A DNA stretch of 64,000 nucleotides from Terriglobales bacterium (GTDB lineage Bacteria > Acidobacteriota > Terriglobia > Bryobacterales > Bryobacteraceae). The stretch spans positions 1 to 64,000 of the forward strand of contig JAIXQP010000028.1 in assembly GCA_027485675.1 (NCBI GenBank), given 5' to 3'. Positions 7,963 through 16,731 of this stretch are shown here, in pieces. The notes beneath the pieces were generated by a model that did no database searches, was not told the origin of the DNA, and saw only the letters and a program-made list of their open reading frames with translations. Made by a program: the position numbers and the translations under genes. Positions within the stretch are counted from its first letter, which is position 1; every line of letters begins with the position of its first letter.

Positions 7963-10900
7963 TTAATGGCCCAGCACTTCGGAGTTGACCAGCGTCCGCG
8001 ATCCCAGCGCCCCATCGAGGATCAGTGCCGTATAGGCCTCCGCCACCCGATTGGCGCCCACATCGCTGATGAACGCTAAGCCATGCGCGTACTGGAAGCG
8101 GCACTGCGCAATCATGTAACCCTGGAAGCCCGGCGTCGCCGCGATCCCATAGTTACCACCCGTCGATAGGGTGGCCATCAAGGTCTTGCCGGCCGGAACC
8201 ACCGCCGAGGTCTGCGCCGCCGGAGCCGCCCCACCGCCGGTGCTCTCACCGTAGTAGTTCAGCTTACACGGTCCAGCCTGCGACGTCGTCCCGAACGGAT
8301 CCGTCGAGCTGTTCGCAATCGCAATTCCCGAATCAAATCCCGCCTGGTTCGTCAGGAACGGGAACAACAGGTTCGTGCTGCAATCGTTGATAGTAAACAG
8401 AGTCCGAGCAGTGCTCGAATCCGCAAAACGGGGCTGGAGGTTCGAAGTAGAGGCCGTCGTCACGGTGCTGAGCGGTGCGAAGCTGCCAGCCACCGAAGCC
8501 GTACCCAACCCAGGCAGGTTGCTGCTCGTGTTGGCCGCGTAAGCCACCGACACCGCCACCTCAAAGTCCTGCACCTGGAACGGATTAGCAACTACCACTT
8601 CCCAAACCGCCGCGCCAGACCCGTTGCTCAGGGCAATCGGCGCCGACGGAATCGTAAGCGCACTCTCCGACGACGAGTTCGTCGCCGACACCGCCGAAAA
8701 CGCTCCGCTGCCGTTGCCATCCGTCGAAACCAGACGAACCCCAGAGTTCGCACTCGTGGCAGCCGCCGTCAAAGCCGGCGTTGAACTCGACGTCACCCCG
8801 TACACCGAAGCATACAGCGCCACGCCAGCCGGCACGTTCGTGAACCGCGCCATCAGTCGCGTCCCTTGCGACGCCAGTCCGGCGTTCTCTATGCCGCTCG
8901 TCAATGCCCCCGAATTCGAACCCGCCACTGGGAACGGATTGTAGAACCCAGACTCCGTGAAGAAGTTGTTGTTCGGGGTGTTCTGCGCCACGGCCGCTTG
9001 GTTGGTGTCCGCGCTGCCTTCCGCCCCGTTCACCCGCTTCTTGAACGCCGAAGCGAAGCCCTCGGTAAACCGAAGAATATGCCGCGTACTCGTCATCCCA
9101 CCCGCCGAGTTCGACGCCGCGCTGCTGTTGTTCGATACGCACTGCAGGTAGTTCGAGCTCGTCAGAGTGCGAGTGCTGAACGTCATGCCGGGCTGGATGA
9201 AAGCCACGGTCTGCTGGGGTTGGTTGATCGGAATCGACGTCGTCGAGGTCGCCGACACAAACATCACGATCTGCGTCGGAATCAGCGTCGAGCTCACCCC
9301 CAGCTGATTCGCATTCGCCCGCACATTCGTAATCCGAATGATCCGAGTCGCATCCGGACCCGGAGGATCAATCGGCACGCCAAGCCAAACCAGCGAGTTT
9401 GCCCCGGACTGACGGCCCTGGAACACGTTAGCGGTGGTACCCGTCAGATAGTTCACCCCACCCGGCGTACCCACCCCCGTCATCGGGCAGCCGCCCAACG
9501 TGGTGCAGTAGCGCAGGTTCCCACCATTAGCGACTGAGCCGGACGGTTCGTCCACCATCAGCAGTGCTTCGCTCCACGGATCGCTCAGGAGTCGCGAGGT
9601 CACATTGGTGTTCAAGAAGATCTGGAAGTTCACCTGAGGAACCGGCTGACCCGCCGCGGTAGGCGTCCCGCCCTTACAGTTCAAGATCAGGTCACCCACC
9701 AGTTCGGCGATGCCTTCGGCCCGGACAATCGGCGGCACCCCAGCATTGCTCGAACAGGTCAGCGCCAGCGGGGCGCTCGAGTAAGTATAGAGCGCATTGG
9801 CCGCGTTGCTGCCACCCAGGGTGGTCACCACCACACTGGCCAGACCGGCCGGGCCCGGCGGTGTAGTCGCCGTAATCGTGGTCGCGTCTACCACGGTGAC
9901 GTTAGTCGCTGCGTTACCACCAATGCTCACCGCCGTGGCACCCGTAAGGCCCGTACCGGTAATCGTCACCACCTGGCCGCCAACTAGAGGACCCACACTG
10001 GGGCTAATCCCCGTTACCGTCGGCGCCGCCAGATACGTGTAAAGCGTGTTCGCGGCGTTCGTCCCGTTGGGCGTTGTTACCAACACACTTGCTGTCCCCG
10101 CCGATCCTGCCGGAACGGTTGCCGTCACCGTGGTCGAGTTGACCACCGTGACGTTGGTCGCTGCGGTACCACCAATGGTCACCGCCGTCGCCCCCGTAAG
10201 GCCAGTACCGGTAATCGTCACCACCTGCCCGCCGGACAGAGGACCCGCATGGGGGCTGATGCCCGTCACCGTCGGCGCCGCCAGATACGTGAAAAGGGTG
10301 TTCGCAGCGTTTGTCCCGTTGGGCGTTGTCACCAACACACTTGCTGTCCCCGTCGATCCCGCGGGAGTCGTGGCCGTGATGGTGGTATCGTTCACGACGG
10401 TGACTGCCGTAGCCGCATTGCCACCAATCGTGACGCCGGTGGCACCTGTGAAGGCGGTACCCGTGATCGTCACCGTCGTTCCGCCGATAGGAGCACCGGA
10501 GGCGGGGTTAACCGTGCTGACGGTAGGAGGCGCAGGGGGTGGCCCGGGAGGCGGACATGCCGACAGGCTCAGGCCTGGGCCGTAGACGTACCCATTGGCA
10601 GGGAGGGGGACGGAAGCTGAGTTGGAGTAGGTACTAATTGTGATGACGTAAAGGGTGCCGGCCGTTAAAGATTGGGTCAGTTTCGGACACAGCCCTGCGC
10701 TACCACCACACGTACCCATGGTGACGGTGCTTCCGGCCGGGGCTTGTCCACCACCGTCGTCATTGCCAGCCAGCCAGTTCTGGTCGACGGAGGCCGGGTT
10801 CATGGACGTCGTATGCAAGATCATTACCGGGTCATAAGTCGCACTTGACATGCCAAAGGTAAAACTGCCCGTCGCGGCAGGCGTAAAGCACTGAGAGGCA

Positions 10901-11088
10901 TATCCACGTACGTTACTGCCAGGGGCAGCAGACGTTGCCGAATTCCACGGTCCACCGGAGGTACTAATCGTACCCACATTCACCCCAGGCTGACCGGTGT
11001 TTAGGGTGAATGTAGCGGTGGTTTGCGCCAAGAGCGTCAAAGAGAACAAAGGGAGAAATAGAAAAGCAGTGGGGAGCTTGTTGATCAT
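7963..11088 (-). CDS. Secreted IPT/TIG-repeat surface protein
   Basis: The 1041-residue protein has a classic signal peptide (about residues 1-22, cleavage near LLAQ). An N-terminal beta-rich domain (25-180) and a Pro-rich linker (PPPGPPPAPP) follow. Three near-identical IPT/TIG immunoglobulin-like domains lie at about 188-268, 271-352 and 355-436, each with the pattern GG-x-x-V-T-I-T-G and a closing N-x-L-Y/F-T-Y. A long Ser/Thr/Ala-rich C-terminal region (440-1041) has scattered Cys and no recognised enzyme domain. IPT domains mediate binding in many extracellular proteins; a role in adhesion or surface display is inference. No anchor is evident at the C-terminus. The gene is monocistronic, with its own terminator at 7903-7930. 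Confidence 0.8.
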   Translation of the reverse strand: MINKLPTAFLFLPLFSLTLLAQTTATFTLNTGQPGVNVGTISTSGGPWNSATSAAPGSNVRGYASQCFTPAATGSFTFGMSSATYDPVMILHTTSMNPASVDQNWLAGNDDGGGQAPAGSTVTMGTCGGSAGLCPKLTQSLTAGTLYVITISTYSNSASVPLPANGYVYGPGLSLSACPPPGPPPAPPTVSTVNPASGAPIGGTTVTITGTAFTGATGVTIGGNAATAVTVVNDTTITATTPAGSTGTASVLVTTPNGTNAANTLFTYLAAPTVTGISPHAGPLSGGQVVTITGTGLTGATAVTIGGTAATNVTVVNSTTVTATVPAGSAGTASVLVTTPNGTNAANTLYTYLAAPTVTGISPSVGPLVGGQVVTITGTGLTGATAVSIGGNAATNVTVVDATTITATTPPGPAGLASVVVTTLGGSNAANALYTYSSAPLALTCSSNAGVPPIVRAEGIAELVGDLILNCKGGTPTAAGQPVPQVNFQIFLNTNVTSRLLSDPWSEALLMVDEPSGSVANGGNLRYCTTLGGCPMTGVGTPGGVNYLTGTTANVFQGRQSGANSLVWLGVPIDPPGPDATRIIRITNVRANANQLGVSSTLIPTQIVMFVSATSTTSIPINQPQQTVAFIQPGMTFSTRTLTSSNYLQCVSNNSSAASNSAGGMTSTRHILRFTEGFASAFKKRVNGAEGSADTNQAAVAQNTPNNNFFTESGFYNPFPVAGSNSGALTSGIENAGLASQGTRLMARFTNVPAGVALYASVYGVTSSSTPALTAAATSANSGVRLVSTDGNGSGAFSAVSATNSSSESALTIPSAPIALSNGSGAAVWEVVVANPFQVQDFEVAVSVAYAANTSSNLPGLGTASVAGSFAPLSTVTTASTSNLQPRFADSSTARTLFTINDCSTNLLFPFLTNQAGFDSGIAIANSSTDPFGTTSQAGPCKLNYYGESTGGGAAPAAQTSAVVPAGKTLMATLSTGGNYGIAATPGFQGYMIAQCRFQYAHGLAFISDVGANRVAEAYTALILDGALGSRTLVNSEVLGH
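9781..10527 (-). repeat. Three tandem IPT-domain coding repeats, period about 252 bp
   Basis: The coding DNA of the three IPT/TIG domains is repeated in tandem. For example, CGGCGCCGCCAGATACGTG occurs at 10021 and again at 10273, exactly 252 bp (84 codons) apart. Identity is high at the nucleotide level, including synonymous positions. This points to recent duplication or gene conversion rather than ancient domain repeats. Confidence 0.85.
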
Positions 11089-11399
11089 GTAGAAGTCTTC
11101 TTACCTCGAATGTGCGTCGCCTTAGGTTGCTCAAAAGGGGGCTGTACAGTCCGACTTTGTAAGCGTCTCAAATGCCAAACTACTGTCAACGTCCGGATCT
11201 AACGACTTTGGCGGCAGCCTGCTCCCGGTGGGGAAACGACTCTGCATTCGTTAGAAGTGTTGAATGGTGCCAGTACCCACACAGTGTAGCCCTGACCGGT
11301 GTCCGAAAATACGGAAAAAAACGGAAGAGGACATGGCAAAATACTGAAAACGCCTAACTATTTTGCTGAACGTGGCCCGGGTTTTTGTAAGCGGTGCCA
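11089..11399. other. Upstream region of the surface-protein gene
   Basis: No gene is supported. The part next to 11088 should carry the minus-strand promoter and leader of the IPT/TIG gene; AGGTAAG lies upstream of the ATG. The remainder is unassigned. Confidence 0.35.
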
Positions 11400-12200
11400 G
11401 GTCGACCTGTTTTCGGTCACGGCGCGGAAAACAGACCGATGACAACGACTTCAGCAGAAACCGGCTTAACAACCTATTGACGAACATGGAAGACGTCGGC
11501 AAGGTCGAATGTGGCGCCAGATCTACGACGGCGAGCATGGGGGAGTAGTCGAACCGGCTGCGGAGTAACGCCAGGAGGGGCGGACGAGAGGTCCGCATCA
11601 AAAACGGCGCCCTGCTCAAGGGGTTCCTGAAGTGCGCGAGTGGCCAGACGGGCATGACCCACACCTACACGCAGAAAAGCGCCAACAAGCTCTACCGCTA
11701 CTACATCTGCGTCACGGCCTTTCAAAGAGGTTATAGCGAGCGCCCGACACGTTCGGTTTCCGCGCCAGCCATCGAGCAGGCGGTCATCGATCAGATCCGC
11801 GGTATCTCTCGGAAGCCGCTGATCGTCGCCGCGGTACTCCAGGAACTCGAAGAAGAACGCACGGCAAACATCGAAAGCCTTTAGCGGGAATGGCGGCTGA
11901 CCGAAGAGAGCTCGGACGTATCAGCGACGAGATCCCCGAGCTGGCTCCCATCGGCGGGAAGCTGGTTGCCGACCGGCTGGCCGAAATCCAGGTGCGGGCA
12001 ACGATCGAGGACGCGTAAATCCGGGACATCCGGGGGGAAGCTGGCAGCAATAGCAGGCGCGACGGTTGGCGTGGCGTCCGTGCGCCAGGCGATGGAGCAC
12101 TTCGACGGGCTGTGGGCCGAAATCAATCCGCGCGAACACGAACGCTTTGTGAAAGACCCTGGTGAAGAGCGTGCTCTATCACGCCAATGGGAATGAAAAC
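11400..12200 (+). pseudogene. Large serine recombinase remnant (C-terminal half)
   Basis: Successive frames on the + strand spell parts of a resolvase/invertase-type large serine recombinase. First comes the recombinase-domain motif FSRNRLNNLLTNMEDVGKVE (about 11440-11510), then IYDGEHGGVVEP (about 11525-11560). After a frame change comes KNGALLKGFLKCASGQTGMT with the zinc-ribbon region YRYYICVTAFQRGYSERPT (11600-11760). The sequence AIEQAVIDQIRGISRKPLIV follows, and finally RQAMEHFDGLWAEINPREHE (about 12080-12140). At least three frameshifts or stops separate these pieces, and the N-terminal catalytic Ser domain is missing. The zinc-ribbon Cys pairs are also damaged (CASGQ instead of C-x-x-C). 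It is a relic of an integrated element. Confidence 0.75.
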
Positions 12201-13115
12201 GTATGCGTGGACCCGGTGCCGGGGGGCGGCGTCGTGCCAACCACCGGCAGCGTTTGCCCTTGGGCCCATAGCCGATGATGCAGTTTGACCTTGCCTAGGA
12301 CCCCGGAGAACAGCCCAACGTTGCCGCATAGAACCCTGCGGCAGTGGAGCGCTTGAAGACGCTCTTCGACAAGATGAACGCCACGGCGGCGGAGGCGTCC
12401 AGCGCCTCACTGGCCGGCGGCCCCTGATAGGTGGAAGGGTTGATGGCCGCCGTGCCCTATGCTGGTGGCCCCGATGAGCGTTACCCTGTGTGCCGCTCCC
12501 AGACGGCGCAGGCTCTCTACCGCCGAGGCGATGATCGTGCGATGGGTGTTAATCGGCGCCGTCGCTGATTACTCAACAAGAGTGGGTTTCCGCGGTACGG
12601 ATTTGCCGCGGCCGGCCGGCGCCAGGAGCTTAAGGTCTTTCCAGATAACTTGATAAGCCTTGTCGTAGGATTCGCAGCGAAGCAGCGCACGTGAGCGGAG
12701 CCGGGACCGCAGACCTAACGACTGTCGAATCGCGAGGGCGGACATTCATGTCAGCGCAAGCGCGCCAAGGGCTTTGCGACGATCTGTCGGGCGCACCGTC
12801 CGAAGCCGAATATTGGTGAGGTTTCGGGGGCGAAAAGCATCCGCGCTGAGGCCGTGGTGTTGATCGTGGATGCGTCACTCTCGGCCATTTGGCGCAGTGC
12901 CTTTCGCAATGGGCCGCATTGATCTCCGTAAGGTATTTGGCTGGAACGTCAGACGATGCCCCCTTGCGCATCTCGTTCGGCTTGCGTGGAGCGGAAGATT
13001 GAAGGCATTCGCCGGCTTAGTCATCCAACTAAATCGTTATGCGCAACGCCAGGGAGGGGAACGCCGATGAGCTTCTAGCATGGACGGGCGTTCTCTGGTA
13101 CGACAGAAAGAGCCA
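12201..13115. other. Gene-free accessory stretch
   Basis: More than 900 bp carry only short frames interrupted by stops on both strands. A few patches look like decayed coding sequence, but none matches a family I recognise. No inverted repeats of an insertion sequence were found. Confidence 0.4.
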
Positions 13116-13625
13116 ATGAACGAAGAGATCCCCAGCCAACAAACCTACGCCGCCCTGCTGGCGACGATCAAGGAGCGCATCCAAATCGCCCAGGGGCGGG
13201 CGGCTCTTGCCGTCAATCGAGAGCTGGTGCTTCTGTATGGAGGAATCGGTAAGGAGATCCTCGGCCGACAGAGGCAAGAGGGACGCGGAACTGAGGTGGT
13301 CGAACGTCTTGCGAAGGGCCTTCGCTCGTCGTTTCCGCATAGGAAGGGTTTCTCCCGAACAAATCTTCTCTATATGCGTGCGTTTTCAAAGGCTTGGCCG
13401 TGGCTCCATAACTGCGCCCTTCTGGACAACACGAAGGACCAAGAAGAACGGATCTGGTACGCTTATGCAGCCATCGAGAACGGTTGGAGCCGCAACATTC
13501 TCGTCATGCAGATTGAAGGGGGACTCTACCGCCGCCAAGGAAAGGCGCTAACGAATTTCAAACACACTCTGCCGTCTCCTCAGTCTGATTCAGCCCAGAA
13601 GTGGCAAAATCGGAGCACTCAATGA
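13116..13625 (+). pseudogene. Truncated DUF1016/YhcG-family gene (N-terminal domain only)
   Basis: The 169-residue product matches the N-terminal DUF1016 domain of YhcG-type PD-(D/E)XK nucleases: ALAVNRELVLLYGGIGKEIL, then GFSRTNLLYMRAF, then ALTNFKHTLPSPQSDSAQ. Family members continue for about 180 residues into the nuclease domain. Here the frame ends shortly after the PSPQSDSAQ landmark with an unrelated tail (KWQNRSTQ), so the catalytic domain is lost. The ATG at 13116 is favoured by comparison with relatives; an in-frame ATG at 13080 would add 12 residues. The stop overlaps the next gene's ATG by four bases (ATGA), which looks like a deletion joining two genes. Confidence 0.7.
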
Positions 13626-14722
13626 GCAGGAAACGACGCCGCGAACTCGAGGCATTACTCGATGAGATCCTCACTGACGCCCATGGCGATGAAGAACAAC
13701 TGTGGGCGCTTCGGCAGGCGCTCGACGACCATGTGAAGGTTCCCTGCTCGGCCATGATTGCTGGCGAACCGGTGACGGTGACCAAGTTCGACGAGGATGC
13801 ACTCAGTCACCGCTACTTTGCGGCGTATCGGCAATGGATGGGCGTCGAACCACTGACTTCAGAAGCACCGCGTGCCAACAGGTCCGCAAGGACCGAGCCT
13901 CTGGCTGGCAACATCGATGTCGTCGCCTTATCGCGCTCAGCGCGGGCCGCACGGTGCCGAATTCTGAACACCGGCGAGGTGATTACGCTTCGCGCTGGCA
14001 GGCTCTGGCAGGTTGTACCGGGCGAGATTGCGACGATCAAACCTGCCAAAGAGTGGACCTATGGCGGCAACCCATATTTATCCGGCACCATTGAGGCAAC
14101 TCGGCTGGACGCGAAGGCGATCGGGCTGACGCCACTTCGACTGGAGCCCTTCGGCGACTGGGATCCAGCAGAAGAATACTGGGGCGAGCCGGGAGATCCT
14201 GTCGGCGCTTGGGCGAAGAAGATCATCAAGCGTGGACGAAGATCGCAGTTCGAGATGGAGCAGGTGATCCCAGGTGAAGACCCGGATGACTGCAGCGATC
14301 CCATCATCGAGTCCAACGAGAAGAAGGACGCTGGCGACTACTCCGGAGCCTATGACATCTTGATGGGCCTCTGCCGCGCAGACCTGCGCTGCCTGGACGC
14401 CCACGCGCACCTGGGGAACCTGTCATTCGATACGCGCCCGAAGGACGCCATCCGGCACTACGAAGTTGGCGTCCGAATTGGCGAATTGTCACTGCCAGCG
14501 GACTTCAACGGCGTGCTGCCTTGGGGAATGATCGACAACCGTCCGTTCCTGCGGTGCCTAAATGGATACGGCCTTTGCCTCTGGCGGCTCGAACGATTTG
14601 ACGAAAGTCTTGCCGTGTGCGAACGGATGTTATGGCTGAACCCGTCTGACAACCAAGGCGTCCGCTTTGTCATCGATGACGTCCGCAAGCGGCGTGCGTG
14701 GCGCCACGATGAAGATGAATAG
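13622..14722 (+). CDS. Conserved cytoplasmic protein with C-terminal TPR-like region
   Basis: The 366-residue protein resembles a conserved bacterial family of unknown function. Its N-terminal part (about 1-70) has a short helical segment and the pattern PCSAMIAGEPVTVTKFD. A middle beta-rich part (100-190) contains ILNTGEVITLRAGRLWQVVP and WDPAEEYWG. The C-terminal part (230-366) is helical and TPR-like, with SDPIIESNEKKDAGDYSGAY, then LDAHAHLGNLSF and MLWLNPSDNQGVRF. Relatives have additional sequence between the first two parts, so a small internal deletion is possible. The start at 13622 (ATGAGCAGG) is coupled to the preceding stop. No signal peptide is present. The function is unknown. 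Confidence 0.65.
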   Translation: MSRKRRRELEALLDEILTDAHGDEEQLWALRQALDDHVKVPCSAMIAGEPVTVTKFDEDALSHRYFAAYRQWMGVEPLTSEAPRANRSARTEPLAGNIDVVALSRSARAARCRILNTGEVITLRAGRLWQVVPGEIATIKPAKEWTYGGNPYLSGTIEATRLDAKAIGLTPLRLEPFGDWDPAEEYWGEPGDPVGAWAKKIIKRGRRSQFEMEQVIPGEDPDDCSDPIIESNEKKDAGDYSGAYDILMGLCRADLRCLDAHAHLGNLSFDTRPKDAIRHYEVGVRIGELSLPADFNGVLPWGMIDNRPFLRCLNGYGLCLWRLERFDESLAVCERMLWLNPSDNQGVRFVIDDVRKRRAWRHDEDE

Positions 14723-14723
14723 G

Positions 14724-15203
14724 CTACGCGCTCTCAAGATCTGGCATATCGCGGCCAGCCGACTGGGCCGGCAGCTTCGCCCGGATATCGTCAAAGGAAT
14801 ACGGGCGGAAGTCGTTCGTGTCGACGCCGACATCCATGCTTCGACTGCCCTCGGCGACTGGGAGTTTGCCGTGCGAGTGGCCGAAAAGTTGCCACGCTCC
14901 GCGGCGTGAGTGAGGCCAGACCCGCATCGCGTAGTGGCAGAGCACGATGGGCTGATTGCGGATATTGATCTCGGCGATTTCCTTGACCCAGACGAACTGG
15001 TCCACGATCTTTTTGATGACGCGGTCGTGGTTGCCGAGAACGAAGTAGACCTTGTTGCAGCGGATCTTCTGCCGGTACGCGGCTGCGACCTTGGGTCCGC
15101 CGATACAGAAGTCGCCGAGAAAGTAGAGTTCGTCGTCGGCCTTCACTGACTCGTTGACGCGGTCAAGAATTGCCTCGCGGCGACTTTCACTTTGGCCATT
15201 CAA
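14724..15203 (-). pseudogene. Metallophosphoesterase, C-terminal part; gene broken by inversion
   Basis: The readable protein (about 159 residues) contains the calcineurin-like phosphoesterase motifs LYFLGDFC (GD), FVLGNHDRV (GNHD), PIVLCHYAMRVW and LFGHSHG (GH-x-H), so all blocks after the first are present. Relatives of this small family are about 170-190 residues and begin with a D-T-HFGH-x-NIIRYC block. That first metal-binding block is missing here and lies instead on the opposite strand at 15170-15262. The apparent start (TTG at 15203, MNGQSESRR) is made by reading the inverted segment backwards. Native sequence probably resumes at about REAILDRVNESV. Without the first Asp/His metal ligands the product should be inactive. 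Confidence 0.7.
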
Positions 15204-15262
15204 ACATCATTCGATACTGTGATCGTCCGTTTGCGAACGCCGCCGAAATGGACCAAGCTCGC
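15170..15262 (+). pseudogene. Inverted N-terminal fragment of the metallophosphoesterase
   Basis: On the + strand this short segment encodes GDFHFGHSNIIRYCDRPF followed by ANAAEMDQA. This is the first conserved block of the small metallophosphoesterase whose remainder lies on the minus strand next to it (D-T-HFGH in relatives; DFHFGH here). The homology stops at MDQA, just where the minus-strand gene needs its AILDRVN continuation. The breakpoints fall near 15178 and 15260, both within a CTCGCGG sequence. Confidence 0.7.
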
Positions 15263-15509
15263 GGAAGGCCAGCAGAACGGCCTCAGCACTATTCTCCTGT
15301 ATCGAGTGATGAGACTCGGGTAATCAGATCAACAGAACCCGCAACGCCCCAACTATACGCAACAGCCGGCACCTTATGCCGGTTAATGAATATGATTGGG
15401 GAACACCAAAATTGAACAGGCAGACCCGTTTTCCAGCAGTCTCTCGCAAACGCCATCGGAGGCCTCCTTGCTACATGCCTCGCCGGATCCAACCCGGTAC
15501 AATGAGGGT

Positions 15510-15854
15510 ATGTCTCGACAGCTCGAAGCCGTTTACGAACACGGGGTCTTGCGTCCCCTGGAACCGCTCGTTCTGCCCGAGCATCAACGGGTCCGTTTAA
15601 CGCTTGAAGAACAACCGGTAGAGCTCAGTTGGGAATCAAATGAACCCACCAGTGAGCGCCGTGAGGAACTGCTATGGCTCGCCAAGGAATCTGGTCCGTA
15701 TGCCGGGGAGTGGGTGGCGCTTGACGGACCACGCCTGATTTCGCACGGCACAAAGCTAGCTGACGTAAGCGCGGCTGCTGCCGCCGCTGGTATCGCCGAA
15801 CCATTTTTCGCGCGCGTTCCCAGGGAGAAGAATGTGCCATTTGGGGGCTGGTAG
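15510..15854 (+). CDS. AF2212-like (DUF104) antitoxin-type protein with DUF5678-like C-terminus
   Basis: The 114-residue protein has two small modules. Residues 1-35 (LEAVYEHGVLRPLEPLVLPE followed by RVRLTLEE) match the AF2212-like/DUF104 antitoxin domain, a small swapped-hairpin DNA/partner-binding fold. Residues about 55-100 (WLAKESGPYAGEWVALDG then LISHGTKLADV) match the DUF5678 type seen in other putative antitoxin-like proteins. The ATG at 15510 is preceded by GAGGGT. The downstream retropepsin-like gene begins three bases after the stop, so the two are almost certainly cotranscribed. This pairing recurs in bacteria and archaea but its function is not established; a toxin-antitoxin role is inference. 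Confidence 0.75.
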   Translation: MSRQLEAVYEHGVLRPLEPLVLPEHQRVRLTLEEQPVELSWESNEPTSERREELLWLAKESGPYAGEWVALDGPRLISHGTKLADVSAAAAAAGIAEPFFARVPREKNVPFGGW

Positions 15855-15857
15855 GCG

Positions 15858-16265
15858 ATGCACCAATTGGAGTTTACGCACGTCTACGACTACTCTGGCG
15901 AGGATGAGAGCGTTATCGTGCCGGTCGTTCTTCGATCAGGACCCAAGCAAGTGCGTGTGGCCGCCAGCGTCGACACGGGAGCGTCATTTTGCCTGTTTGG
16001 AGCGGAGATCGCCGAAGCACTTGGCCTCGACCTGGAAGGCGGAATCCGCAAGCGGTTCCGAACCGCGAACAGCGGATTCGATGCTCTCGGTCACGAAGTG
16101 GAGCTCAGCGTATTCGGCGTGGCGACAACCTCCATCGTCTACTTCTTTGCCGATCCGATGATCGAAAAGAACGTGCTTGGACGAATCGGCTGGCTCGATC
16201 GAGTTCGTTTCGGTTTGGTCCATCATGACAGCAAGGCGTACTTGGCTCAATACGACCAAGGTTGA
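15858..16265 (+). CDS. Retropepsin-like aspartyl protease family protein
   Basis: The 135-residue protein carries the single-copy aspartyl protease motif VDTGAS (about residues 37-42), preceded by a beta strand VRVAASV. The hydrophobic-hydrophobic-Gly element (KNVLGRIGWL, about 109-118) follows at the spacing expected for retroviral-type proteases, which work as homodimers. There is no signal peptide, so it would act in the cytoplasm. It follows the AF2212-like gene with a three-base gap; the start ATG at 15858 lies just after GGTAGGCG. Its substrate is unknown; cleavage of the partner or of another cellular protein is possible but not shown. Confidence 0.75.
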   Translation: MHQLEFTHVYDYSGEDESVIVPVVLRSGPKQVRVAASVDTGASFCLFGAEIAEALGLDLEGGIRKRFRTANSGFDALGHEVELSVFGVATTSIVYFFADPMIEKNVLGRIGWLDRVRFGLVHHDSKAYLAQYDQG

Positions 16266-16506
16266 TTTCCCTCACTCGCCCTTGTACTCGACCACGAGTT
16301 GGCCTCGCGATGAAATCAGGTGCGGCGCTGGCGGGTCTCAGACTCGAACGCCGATGCATACGAAGTGTTTGTGCAACGCGGTCGAGCACGGAATTTCGGT
16401 TGCTGATCCTCATCGGACTTGTTCTACCCCGCTTTGTGCGGACCACTGAACGCCACCGACCGTCGAAATTGCCGACCGGATTCGTAATAATAGGGGAGAG
16501 GTCCAC

Positions 16507-16731
16507 ATGTCGGTTGAACAGGCTATTCTCGACGCGGTACGATCGCTCCCATTCGACAAGCAACAAGAGATCTTGAGCCACGCCACGCGACTGCGGGACG
16601 AGGCGGCCCCGAAAAAGCCATTTCGAAGCATAAAGGGTATCCTTGCTGGCCGAGGGATTTCGGTTTCGGCTGAGGACATCGATGAAGCCCGGCGCGAAAT
16701 GTGGAAGAACTTCCCAAGGGAAGACATTTGA
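16507..16731 (+). CDS. VapB-type antitoxin (DUF2281-like)
   Basis: The 74-residue protein starts with MSVEQAILDAVRSLPFDKQQ and ends with ISVSAEDIDEARREMWKNFP. This is the layout of small antitoxins preceding PIN toxins: an N-terminal helical DNA-binding/dimerising part and a C-terminal toxin-wrapping helix. The Shine-Dalgarno GGGGAGAGG is at about 16494-16502. Its stop overlaps the start of the PIN-domain gene by one base (TGATG), as expected for a coupled toxin-antitoxin operon that represses its own promoter. Confidence 0.8.
   Translation: MSVEQAILDAVRSLPFDKQQEILSHATRLRDEAAPKKPFRSIKGILAGRGISVSAEDIDEARREMWKNFPREDI

Noticed and set aside
7722..7988. 88-aa + strand frame
   Set aside because: It runs through a perfect terminator hairpin and into the convergent gene's 3' end; at most a remnant.
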